64,000 nucleotides of DNA from Streptomyces roseoviridis (GTDB lineage Bacteria > Actinomycetota > Actinomycetes > Streptomycetales > Streptomycetaceae). The position numbers were made by a program, and so were the translations under genes. Of the stretch, positions 23,907-31,822 are shown piece after piece. Positions within the stretch are counted from its first letter, which is position 1, and every line of letters begins with the position of its first letter. Location: NCBI RefSeq assembly GCF_039535235.1, contig NZ_BAAAWU010000001.1, positions 186,001 through 250,000 of the forward strand, given 5' to 3'. The notes beneath the pieces were generated by a model. That model was given only the letters and a program-made list of their open reading frames with translations, was not told the origin of the DNA and ran no database searches.

Positions 23907-25553
23907 ATGACCTACGCCATCACCCAGACCTGCTGCAACGACGCCACCTGTGTGGCCGTCTGCCCGGTCAACTGCATCCACCCGACGCCCGACGAGCCGG
24001 ACTTCGGCCGCACCGAGATGCTGTACATCGACCCCCGGGCCTGCATCGACTGCGGCGCCTGCGCCGACGCCTGCCCGGTCGACGCGATCTTCCCGGCGGA
24101 CTCGCTCGCCGCCGGGCAGGAGGAGTACGCCGCGGTCAACGCCGCCTTCTACGAGCAGCGGGCGCCGCGCCCCGCGCCCGAGGGCGGGCCCGTCTTCCAC
24201 GCCTGGGGCGCACCCTCCTTCCCGCGCACCCTGCCCGCCGACTTCGCACCGCTGCGGGTCGCCGTCGTCGGCACCGGCCCCGCCGGCATGTACGCGGCCG
24301 AGGACCTGCTGCTGCACACCAACGCCGAGGTGACCCTGGTCGACCGGCTGCCGGTGGCCGGCGGCCTCGTGCGGTACGGGGTGGCGCCGGACCACCCCGC
24401 GACGAAGCGGATCGGCGACACCTTCGCCCGCTTCCACACGCACCCGCGGGTACGGATGTACCTCGGCGTCGACGTCGGCACGGACGTCACGGCGGAGGAA
24501 CTGGCCGCGCACCACCACGCCGTCGTGTACGCGGTCGGGGCAGCGGCCGACCGGCGCCTCGGCATCCCGGGCGAGGACCTGCCGGGAAGCGTCTCGGCCA
24601 CCCGGTTCGTCGCCTGGTACAACGCCCACCCCGAGGTCGCGCCCGACGCGATCGACCTGTCGGGCACCGAACGGGTCGTGGTGGTCGGCAGCGGCAACGT
24701 CGCCCTGGACGTCGCCCGCATCCTGGTCGCCGACCCCGAGGCGCTGGCGGCGACGGACATCGCGGACCACGCGCTCGCCGCGCTGCGGGCCTCCGCCGTG
24801 CGCGAGGTGGTGCTGCTCGCGCGGCGGGGCCCCGAGGACGTCTCCTGCACCGCGCCCGAACTCCTCGCCCTCGGGCGGCTGCCGGGCGTGCGCCTGGTCG
24901 TCGACGACCACGACCCCCGGATCCGGGCGGCCGTGGCCGACGCGGCGCCGCACGAGAAGGCGGCGCTCCTGCGGGACGCGGTGTACGAGCGCGTGGACTG
25001 GTCCGCGCCCGTGCCGCGGGGGCCGGAGCGGCGGATCGTCTTCCGGTTCCACTCCGCGCCCGAGGAGGTCCTCGGCGGCGCGGTGCGCGTGACGGGCGGC
25101 GCCGGTCCGGTCGGGATCCCGGCGGGAGTGGTGCTGCGGGCGGTCGGCTACCGCGGGCTGCCGGTCGCGGGGCTGCCGTTCGACGAGGAGACCGGGACGG
25201 TGCCGCACCGCGGCGGGCGGGTCGAGGGACGGCCCGGCAGCTATGTCGTCGGCTGGATCAAACGCGGCCCCTCGGGCGGCATCGGAGCCAACCGCACCTG
25301 CGCCGCCGAGACCGTCGGCACGCTCCTGGCGGACGCCGTCGACGGCGCCCTGCCGGCGCCCACGGGCACCGCGCGCGCCTTCGACCGGCTCGCCCGCGGT
25401 CGCGCCCGGCACGTGGTCGACGCGCGGGGCCTCGCGGCCATCGAGCGGGCGGAACGGGCCAGGGGCGAGGAGGCGGGCCGGCCCCGGGTGAAGCTGGGGA
25501 CGGTGCCGGAACTGGTCGCCGCCGCCCGCGCACGCCGGCGGCTGCTGCGCTGA
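23907..25553 (+). CDS. fprB: Ferredoxin fused to ferredoxin-NADP reductase (FprB-like)
   Basis: A 548-residue electron-transfer flavoprotein. An N-terminal 7Fe/8Fe ferredoxin domain (about 1-70) carries the cysteine clusters CCNDATCVAVCPVNC and CIDCGACADACP. The reductase part starts at VAVVGTGPAGMYAAEDLL (FAD) and continues with the NADP site VVVVGSGNVALDVARIL and the adrenodoxin-reductase-type end GWIKRGPSGGIGANRTCA. This fusion is that of mycobacterial FprB. It follows the diiron oxygenase in the same direction and is very likely its reductase. Confidence 0.93.
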   Translation: MTYAITQTCCNDATCVAVCPVNCIHPTPDEPDFGRTEMLYIDPRACIDCGACADACPVDAIFPADSLAAGQEEYAAVNAAFYEQRAPRPAPEGGPVFHAWGAPSFPRTLPADFAPLRVAVVGTGPAGMYAAEDLLLHTNAEVTLVDRLPVAGGLVRYGVAPDHPATKRIGDTFARFHTHPRVRMYLGVDVGTDVTAEELAAHHHAVVYAVGAAADRRLGIPGEDLPGSVSATRFVAWYNAHPEVAPDAIDLSGTERVVVVGSGNVALDVARILVADPEALAATDIADHALAALRASAVREVVLLARRGPEDVSCTAPELLALGRLPGVRLVVDDHDPRIRAAVADAAPHEKAALLRDAVYERVDWSAPVPRGPERRIVFRFHSAPEEVLGGAVRVTGGAGPVGIPAGVVLRAVGYRGLPVAGLPFDEETGTVPHRGGRVEGRPGSYVVGWIKRGPSGGIGANRTCAAETVGTLLADAVDGALPAPTGTARAFDRLARGRARHVVDARGLAAIERAERARGEEAGRPRVKLGTVPELVAAARARRRLLR

Positions 25554-25661
25554 GCCGGAGGGTAGGGGGGTGCGGGGCCCGTCCCCGTGCCCCGTCCACC
25601 GCCTCCTCTCGCTCGTACCCGCGGCGTGGCATCCGAGAAGGACCGGGAGGTCCCGATATGA

Positions 25662-26615
25662 GTGCCAAGCATGAGCGAGCAAGCACACGAGAAGTCACGC
25701 GAGGGATCAGCCGTGGTGGTGGGCGTCGACGGTTCCGAGCACAGTCTGCGGGCCCTGGAATGGGCCCTGCGCGCGGCGCGGAGCCTGCGGGCGCCGCTCA
25801 CCGTCGCCCATGTGCGCTCCGAGGCGCTCCAGCTCGGCAGCGCCCGGATCGACTCCCTGGGCCCGGCGCCCGACCTGCCCGACACCGTCCTGGTCGCCGT
25901 CGCCGCGCAGGCCGGCCCGCCGGCCGAGGGTCTGGACGTGCGCTACGCCTCGCTCGACGGCTCCGTGGCGGACGCGCTGGCCGAGGCGGCCCGCGACGCG
26001 CGACTGCTCGTGGTCGGCTCGCGGGGGCGGGGCGGCTTCGCCAGCCTGCTGCTCGGCTCGACCGGTCGCACCCTGGCCGGTTCGGCGCCCTGCCCGGTGG
26101 TCGTCGTGCCGCACGAGGCGCGGTCCGCGTCCCTGGAGAGCGGGGCCGGGGCGGGCCGGGTGCTGCTCGGTCTGCACCCCGAGGAGACCTCGGACGAGGT
26201 GGTCGACTTCGCCTTCCGGGCCGCGCGGCTGCGCGGGGTGCCCCTGGAGGTGGTGACCGCCTATCCGGTGCCGCCCTCGCCCGCCCTGCTGATCGGCGCG
26301 CCCGCACCGGCCCTCCAGGTCCCGCCCCCGCTGCCGGACGAGACGCCGGAGCTGGTCGAGGCGACGACCCGCCGCCAGGAGGAGCGGCTTCGTCCCTTCG
26401 CCGGTCGGTTCCCGGAGGTGGAGGTGGTCCCGGTCGTCACGCCCGCCGACGCGGCCGGCCGGCTGGTGGAGGACTCCCGGGACGCCGGCCTCCTGGTCGT
26501 GGGCCGGCACCGCCGGCACCGGGTCGAGACCCTGCTGGTCGGATCGGTCGCGCACGCGGTGCTGCACCACGCGGCCTGCCCGGTCGCCGTGGTGCCGCCG
26601 GGCCGGACGTCCTGA
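25662..26615 (+). CDS. Universal stress protein with tandem UspA domains
   Basis: A 317-residue cytoplasmic protein with two UspA repeats, about 16-150 and 165-312. Each ends with the ATP-binding pattern: VVGSRGRGGFASLLLGST then APCPVVVV in the first, VVGRHRRHRVETLLVGSV then ACPVAVV in the second, where the G-x2-G-x9 motif is degenerate. Tandem USPs in actinobacteria respond to hypoxia and stationary phase. The start is unclear: GTG 25662 is in frame 11 bases after GGGAGG, ATG 25671 is in frame but distant, and ATG 25658, ideally spaced, is in another frame. Confidence 0.9.
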   Translation: MPSMSEQAHEKSREGSAVVVGVDGSEHSLRALEWALRAARSLRAPLTVAHVRSEALQLGSARIDSLGPAPDLPDTVLVAVAAQAGPPAEGLDVRYASLDGSVADALAEAARDARLLVVGSRGRGGFASLLLGSTGRTLAGSAPCPVVVVPHEARSASLESGAGAGRVLLGLHPEETSDEVVDFAFRAARLRGVPLEVVTAYPVPPSPALLIGAPAPALQVPPPLPDETPELVEATTRRQEERLRPFAGRFPEVEVVPVVTPADAAGRLVEDSRDAGLLVVGRHRRHRVETLLVGSVAHAVLHHAACPVAVVPPGRTS

Positions 26616-26805
26616 GCACCGTGGGCGGACCGGGAGCGGGGCCCGGCGGTGCGCCGTCGTACGAGCCGGGACCGCGCCCGAGCACGAGCGGGCGGAAATG
26701 CTCCCGCTTCACCTCTTCGGGTGATGGCGGATGTGGAGAAACGTGTCTTCCTCCCGACCGACCGCGAACCTCGATGCACGGGGACCGATCCAGTGGAGCG
26801 TGTCC

Positions 26806-27201
26806 ATGCATCTGATCCGACGCGGCGATCCGCACCTTGCCGTCCGGTCGAGCGAGGGCCTGACCACGGTCGAGCTGTACGGCGAGCTCGACCTGGTGCT
26901 GGTGCAGCGCGTCCGGCCCGAAATCGACGTGCTGGCCCGCGAGGCGGCCGCACTCGCCGTCGACCTGCGCCACGTCACGTTCTGCGACGCGTCGGGGCTC
27001 GGGCTCCTGGTGCGCTGCGCGCAGCGCGTGCGGGAGCGGGGCGCGGCCTGGCGCCTGGTGTGCGACCAGCCGATGATCCTGCGCCTGGTGCGGCTCGCCG
27101 GGCTCGACGACGTCCTGCGGCCGTCGCCGCCCGTCCCGCCGCCGGGGGGCGGTGGGACGGGTGCTCCGCGTGCGGGCCTGCCGGGACGGCTGCCGGTGTG
27201 A
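26806..27201 (+). CDS. STAS-domain anti-sigma factor antagonist
   Basis: A 131-residue SpoIIAA/RsbV-like protein. The STAS fold runs through about residue 105: TTVELYGELDLV, LAVDLRHVTFCDASGLGLLV, with the phosphorylatable Ser in DASG, and a C-terminal Pro/Gly tail. It would release a sigma factor by binding an RsbW-type kinase when unphosphorylated. GGAG seven bases before ATG 26806 fixes the start. Its kinase and phosphatase partners could be encoded here (763, 50812) but streptomycetes have many candidates. Confidence 0.87.
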   Translation: MHLIRRGDPHLAVRSSEGLTTVELYGELDLVLVQRVRPEIDVLAREAAALAVDLRHVTFCDASGLGLLVRCAQRVRERGAAWRLVCDQPMILRLVRLAGLDDVLRPSPPVPPPGGGGTGAPRAGLPGRLPV

Positions 27202-27245
27202 CCGGCGGGGCCGTGCCGGGCCGCCCCCGCGCGGGCCGGGCGGCC

Positions 27246-27998
27246 TCAGGCGGGAAGCAGCTCCCCCGCGCCCCCGTGCTCGCGCGTCTCGCCCGGGAAG
27301 CCGGCGGACGGGAGCGTGGAGGGCAGCGGGGCGGAGAGCCCGGTCTGCGGACGCAGGCCGGGCAGCCGCAGCTCGATGATGCCGCGCACGGCCGACCACT
27401 CCTCGTCGAGGATGGAGTAGAACGCGGTGTCGCGGACCACTCCGTCCATGCCGCGCGAGTGGGCCCGGCGGACGCCTTCGCAGGTGGCGCCGAGCCGTTC
27501 GATCGCGACCCGGGAGCGCGTGTTGCGGGCATCGGCGCGCAGCGAGATCCGGCGCACGCCCCAGGTCTCGAAGGCGTGCCGCAGCATGAGGTACTTGGCC
27601 TCGGTGTTGACGCCGGTGCCGCGCGCCTCCGCCGAGATCCAGGTGTTCCCGATCTCGGCCGCGTCGGGCACGGCGCTGAGCGGGTCCCCGTGCGGCACGC
27701 CGGTGGTCGGCGGCCACACCAGGGGCCCGCGCCAGTAGTCGAGTTCCAGGAAGCGGGTGGACCCGAGGACCCGGTCGGTCAGCGGGTTCACCAGGGCGAA
27801 GGGCAGCGCCTTGCCCGCCGCCTGTTCGGCGAGGGCACGGGCGATGTAGTCGCAGGAGGCGTCAAGGCCGTGGGGCACGGCGGTGTAGGCGTAGGACGCA
27901 CGATCCAGTGCGCCCGCCCAGGCGATGCCCTCGGCGTGGCGCATGGCCAGCGGCTCCAGGCGCACGGTGCGCCCGGCAAGGACTACGGGTACTGGCAC
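27246..27998 (-). CDS. GNAT N-acetyltransferase, RimJ/RimL type
   Basis: A 250-residue acetyltransferase. The family order is visible: LAGRTVRLEPLAMRHAEGI at the start, FALVNPLTDRVLGSTRFLEL, the acetyl-CoA loop AEARGTGVNTEAKYLML (an R-G-x-G-x-N/G variant), WGVRRISLRADARNTRS and ERLGATCEGVRR. Family members acetylate protein N-termini, antibiotics or small amines. The GTG at 27998 has GAGG close upstream. An unusual Pro/Gly tail of about 35 residues follows the domain. Confidence 0.88.
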   Translation of the reverse strand: MPVPVVLAGRTVRLEPLAMRHAEGIAWAGALDRASYAYTAVPHGLDASCDYIARALAEQAAGKALPFALVNPLTDRVLGSTRFLELDYWRGPLVWPPTTGVPHGDPLSAVPDAAEIGNTWISAEARGTGVNTEAKYLMLRHAFETWGVRRISLRADARNTRSRVAIERLGATCEGVRRAHSRGMDGVVRDTAFYSILDEEWSAVRGIIELRLPGLRPQTGLSAPLPSTLPSAGFPGETREHGGAGELLPA

Positions 27999-28255
27999 GG
28001 AACCTCGGGTCTTTCACGGGCAGGGGTCATCGCACGCCGGATCGCGGCGGGATGAAGGGGTGAGGTTCGCGCCCGATGCCGACCACTTCGCCGAAGGGCA
28101 GGCGACTGAAACGGTTCGTCACCGGTGCGAGGAGGAACAGTATGCAGCCCCGAGCGCTCGGAGAACAGAACCCCACACGAACCCGCGCACACAGCTGGGT
28201 GAATGTCCGGTTCACCCCGATCCCGCGTTCGACCGGACGAGGTCCCGCCGACGCC

Positions 28256-28957
28256 CTAGGAAGCGGCGTCCGCGCAGGTGGGATGCCCCCAGCCGTCCGC
28301 GTTCTTCATGATCGTCTCGCCCTTGCCGTACGACTGTCCACAGCGGCACCTGCCGGGGAAGCGGGCCTTGAGGGTGGGCCCGGAGGAACCCGATCCCGCG
28401 CGCTTCGGCCGGGCGCCGCCGGCGGAGGCCCTGGAGGTGCGCCTGGCCGCCGGGCGGACGGAGCCGGGCTCGGGCGGCGGCAGCGGTGAGCCGGCGGCGG
28501 ACCCGGCGGGCTCCTGGGTGCGGGCGCTGTGGCTGGCGGCCCGGTCGGCGGCGTCGTTGAGCGGGTCGCCGTCGACCTGGTGGGCGGGCGTGTAGACGAA
28601 CTCCACGCGACGGTCGGCGAGCAGTTCGTCGATCGCCACCACCAGTTCCTTGTTGGCGACGGGGGTGCCCGCGGAGGTCTTCCAGCCCTTGCGGCGCCAG
28701 CCCGGGAGCCAGGTGGTGACCGCCTTCATCGCGTACTGCGAGTCCATCCGCACCTCGGCGGGGACGGCGGGGTCCAGGCGCTCCAGGAGCCTGAGGAGCG
28801 CGGTGAGTTCGGCCACGTTGTTGGTCGCGGTGCCGAGCGGCCCGGCCTCCCAGTGGGCGACCTCGCCGCCCTCGGTCCCGATGACCCACGCCCAGGCCGC
28901 GGGCCCGGGGTTCCCCTTGGAGGCGCCGTCACACGCCGCGATGATCTTCTCTGTCAT
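28256..28957 (-). CDS. rnhA: RNase HI with C-terminal cysteine (zinc-ribbon-like) domain
   Basis: A 233-residue enzyme that cuts the RNA strand of RNA-DNA hybrids. The four acidic catalytic residues are visible: Asp in ACDGASKGNPGPA, Glu in NNVAELTAL, Asp in RMDSQYAMK and Asp in DPLNDAADRAA. After about residue 145 a Pro/Ser/Arg linker leads to RCRCGQSYGKGETI and WGHPTC, a CxC...C module like the small zinc-binding tails found on many actinobacterial DNA-processing proteins. Its ATG overlaps the stop of the sugar kinase (ATGA), so the two are co-translated. Confidence 0.93.
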   Translation of the reverse strand: MTEKIIAACDGASKGNPGPAAWAWVIGTEGGEVAHWEAGPLGTATNNVAELTALLRLLERLDPAVPAEVRMDSQYAMKAVTTWLPGWRRKGWKTSAGTPVANKELVVAIDELLADRRVEFVYTPAHQVDGDPLNDAADRAASHSARTQEPAGSAAGSPLPPPEPGSVRPAARRTSRASAGGARPKRAGSGSSGPTLKARFPGRCRCGQSYGKGETIMKNADGWGHPTCADAAS

Positions 28958-29946
28958 CCCTCGATCCTGACATGCCCCGGAACCGGCCGGGGACCACCGT
29001 CCGGGGAGCCCAGCCGTGCCACCTCGGCGAGGAGGGCGTCGCGGCCGATGGCCTCGGTACGGGTGGCGGGCACGGTGCAGGCGAAGGCGCCGGCCACCGT
29101 GCCGTGCAGGGCGCACGTGACCGGGTCCGCTCCGGCGAGCCAGGCGTACAGGAAACCCGCGGCGAAGGCGTCGCCGGCGCCGTTGCTGTCGACGACGGGG
29201 CCGGGCGGGGTGACGGCGGGGACGTGGTGCAGGTCCTCGTCCGGGCCGGTGAGCAGGAGGGCGCCGGCGGCGCCCGCGGTGCCGACGACGACGGAGGCGC
29301 GGCCGCGGACGGCGATCTCCCGCAGGGTGCGTTCGGGGTCGTCGAGGGCCGTGGTGGAGAGGAACACGATGTCGGCGGCGAAGGCGAAGGACTGGTGGTA
29401 GGCGGCGCTGCCGTCCCAGTCGTGCAGGTCGGTCGAGATCGTCACGCCCGCCTCGCGCAGCAGCGGGAGGGTGTGGGCGCAGGGCTGGGTGAGGGAGACG
29501 TGGGCGTGCCGGCTGCGGGCGGCGAGCGCCTTGACGGTGTGCGGGGGCAGCCGGTCGTCGTCGTGGCCGCGGGTGGCGTCGTAGAGGGAGAGCCGGCGCC
29601 CGTCGGGGCCGACGAGGTTGACGGCCCGCTTGGTGCCGGCGGGCTGCCGCACCTCGGTGAGCGGGATGCCCTGGTCGCGGTGGAGGGCGCGTACGAGGTC
29701 GCCCTCGGGGTCGGCGCCGACGAGGTCGAGGTGATGGGTGCGCAGCCCCAGGCGGTGCAGCCCGAGCGCGACGAAGTCCCCGGTCTGCCCGGCCCGCGTC
29801 TCGATGCCGGGCCGGATCATGTGGCTGTCGGCGTAGGGCAGGGGCAGTTCCGGCACGTACACGATGGTGTCGACCCCGGCGCCGCCGAGGACGAGGACGT
29901 CGATGTCGGGCCCGGGCCCGGGGCCGCTGTCAGGGGAGCTGCTCAT
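28954..29946 (-). CDS. PfkB/ribokinase-family carbohydrate kinase
   Basis: A 330-residue cytoplasmic kinase. The ribokinase signatures are clear: VLVLGGAGVDTIVYV near the start, GQTGDFVALGLHRLGL, and the C-terminal DSNGAGDAFAAGFLYAWL whose Asp is the catalytic base in the anion hole. Substrates may be a sugar, nucleoside or related compound. ATG 29946 follows TTGACT by six bases and TTGCAG lies 18 bases further up, a plausible leaderless promoter. The downstream RNase HI gene overlaps it by four bases. Confidence 0.88.
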   Translation of the reverse strand: MSSSPDSGPGPGPDIDVLVLGGAGVDTIVYVPELPLPYADSHMIRPGIETRAGQTGDFVALGLHRLGLRTHHLDLVGADPEGDLVRALHRDQGIPLTEVRQPAGTKRAVNLVGPDGRRLSLYDATRGHDDDRLPPHTVKALAARSRHAHVSLTQPCAHTLPLLREAGVTISTDLHDWDGSAAYHQSFAFAADIVFLSTTALDDPERTLREIAVRGRASVVVGTAGAAGALLLTGPDEDLHHVPAVTPPGPVVDSNGAGDAFAAGFLYAWLAGADPVTCALHGTVAGAFACTVPATRTEAIGRDALLAEVARLGSPDGGPRPVPGHVRIEG

Positions 29947-30027
29947 ACGGGCAGTCAACAGCGGCCGCCCCACTCCCTGCAAGGGCTTCCATGAACTTGC
30001 AGCAAGCGGCTCGGGGCGCCCCCGGGC

Positions 30028-31722
30028 TCAGGAGGCCGGGTGGCTGGCGACGACCTTGCCGTTCTGGTCGGCGGCCAGGTAGCCGGCGGCGCTGTACGCG
30101 TTGATGAGGTAGAAGCGCACGGTGGGACGGTCCCGGTTGAAGGTCCAGCGTTCGGCGATGACGTAACGCATCGTCGGCTTGTCGACCTTGAGCTCGCGTG
30201 CGCCCCGCTCCATCAGTCCCGGCAGGGTGTCCCAGGGCAGGGCCGCGGCGTCGAAGGGCTGCTCGTCCGGGTCGTCGCCGATGGTGCCGCCGGGGCCGGT
30301 GTTGCGTGCGACGCCGTTGCGGTACTCGTACCGGTCGTAGGTCTTCGCGCCGGGCCCGGTCGGGATGGAGGCGAGGGCGTACTCCTCGTACACGGTGAGT
30401 TCCACCATGGCCGTACGGCCGCCGGCGGCCTCGCCGAAGGCCCTGATCACGCTCCGGACATGAGCCGGGGTCAGCAGATCGCCGCGGGCCGCCTCGGTCC
30501 CGCTCCCGGCCCCGCTGCCGGTCCCGGCCGAGCCGTCGCCGGTGGAGCCGCCCGGTGCGCGGCTCGGCGTCGAGGAGGCCGGGCTTCGCTGGGCGCCGGT
30601 CTCCTTCTCCGTACCGCCGCCGTCGCCGGGCAGCAGGTTCACGACGCCGACCACGGCCACCGCCGCGAGCGCCACCGCCGCGGCCACCGGCCCGGCCCGC
30701 CGGGCGGACCGGCCCCGGCGGGCGACGGTGGCACCCGGCGGGACGGTGGCACCCGGCGGGACGGCCTGCGGCTGCGCCTGCCAGGCGAGCGGGGTGGCGG
30801 GGGTCGCGTAGGCGGGGTGGGCGTACGGAGCGCCGAAGCCGGCCTGGGGCGGGGACGGCACGGCCCCGACGGCGCCGGAGGTCTGCGCCTCGGCCTCGGC
30901 GAGCAGCCGGTCGAGCAGCGCCCCGTCCGGCCGCGCGGCCGGGTCGCGGACCAGGACGCGCGCGAGGACGGGTGCCAGTGGCCCCGACCGCACCGGCGCG
31001 GGGATGGGGTCGTCGAGGACGGCCACCACCGTCGCCAGGCTGGTGGCGCGCCGCAGCGGATGATGGCCCTCGGCCGCCACGTAGAGGAGCATGCCCAGCG
31101 ACCACAGGTCGGAGGCCGGGTTGCCCTCCTCGCCGCGGACCCGCTCGGGCGCGATGAAGTCGGCCGAGCCGATCAGGTCCCCGGTGGACGTCAGCCGCGT
31201 GGCCTCGCTGAAGTCGGCGATGCCGAAGTCCGTGAGGACGGCGCCGCCGTCGGGGCGGAGCAGCACGTTGGCGGGCTTCACGTCCCGGTGCTGGATGCCG
31301 GCGGCGTGCGCGGCTCGCAGCGCGGACAGCACCTGGCGGCCGAGGGTGACGACCTCGGCGACCGGCATCGGGCCCCCGGCGATCCGGTCGTGCAGCGAGC
31401 GGCCCTCGACGAGTTCCATCACGATCCACGGGTGCGAGCCGTCACCGGGTTCGACGATGTGATGGACGGTCACGACGTGCGGGTGCGACAGCCGGGCCAG
31501 CGCCCGGGCCTCGCGGACGGCCCGCTCGCGCAGCTGCGCGGCGAAGCCGGGATCGGCCTCCTCGACCGCCGGGTCGGGCGGCCGTACCTCCTTGAGCGCG
31601 ACGTCCCGGTCGAGCGCCACGTCCCGCGCCCGCCACACCGTGCCCATGCCGCCGCTGCCCAGCCGGGCGATCAGCCGGAAACGGCCGTCGACCAGGGGTC
31701 TGCCACCCTCACTCGTACTCAT
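30028..31722 (-). CDS. Membrane Ser/Thr protein kinase
   Basis: A 564-residue PknB-type kinase. Kinase domain about 14-275: LGSGGMGTVWRARD, Lys44, HRDVKPAN (Asp147), DFG (Asp165) and APERVRG. A Pro/Ala linker with a duplicated VPPGAT leads to a membrane helix (about 345-365; VAAAVALAAVAVVGVVNLL) and an outer domain from about 410 (LLTPAHVRSVIRAFGEAAGG) with mixed alpha/beta character that I do not recognise. ATG 31722 has TACCAT seven bases upstream, suggesting a leaderless transcript; ATG 31731 is an alternative. Confidence 0.92.
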   Translation of the reverse strand: MSTSEGGRPLVDGRFRLIARLGSGGMGTVWRARDVALDRDVALKEVRPPDPAVEEADPGFAAQLRERAVREARALARLSHPHVVTVHHIVEPGDGSHPWIVMELVEGRSLHDRIAGGPMPVAEVVTLGRQVLSALRAAHAAGIQHRDVKPANVLLRPDGGAVLTDFGIADFSEATRLTSTGDLIGSADFIAPERVRGEEGNPASDLWSLGMLLYVAAEGHHPLRRATSLATVVAVLDDPIPAPVRSGPLAPVLARVLVRDPAARPDGALLDRLLAEAEAQTSGAVGAVPSPPQAGFGAPYAHPAYATPATPLAWQAQPQAVPPGATVPPGATVARRGRSARRAGPVAAAVALAAVAVVGVVNLLPGDGGGTEKETGAQRSPASSTPSRAPGGSTGDGSAGTGSGAGSGTEAARGDLLTPAHVRSVIRAFGEAAGGRTAMVELTVYEEYALASIPTGPGAKTYDRYEYRNGVARNTGPGGTIGDDPDEQPFDAAALPWDTLPGLMERGARELKVDKPTMRYVIAERWTFNRDRPTVRFYLINAYSAAGYLAADQNGKVVASHPAS

Positions 31723-31729
31723 GGGCGGC

Positions 31730-31752
31730 ATGGTAGGCGCTGCCGGTGACAG
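31730..31752 (-). promoter_or_regulatory. Weak PafBC-type (RecA-NDp-like) promoter candidate before the third kinase
   Basis: On the minus strand CTGTCACCG, eight bases, TACCAT. The core TGTCA, the eight-base spacer and TAnnnT fit the actinobacterial motif tTGTCRgtg-N8-TAnnnT, but the first base and the last three of the upstream block differ. TACCAT ends seven bases before ATG 31722. Confidence 0.3.
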
Positions 31753-31822
31753 CCCCGGCGGACACCCTCCCCCGGCAGCCGCCGGGCGCACCCGGGGTCC
31801 GCCCGGCGGCTGCGGGTGGCCG

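Noticed and set aside
28142-28489. Plus-strand frame MQPRALGEQNPTRTRAHSWV with GAGGAGGAAC in front of ATG 28142
   Set aside because: The ribosome site is good, but two thirds of the frame lies antisense to the RNase HI gene and becomes Arg/Gly-rich there. Kept only as a remote possibility.
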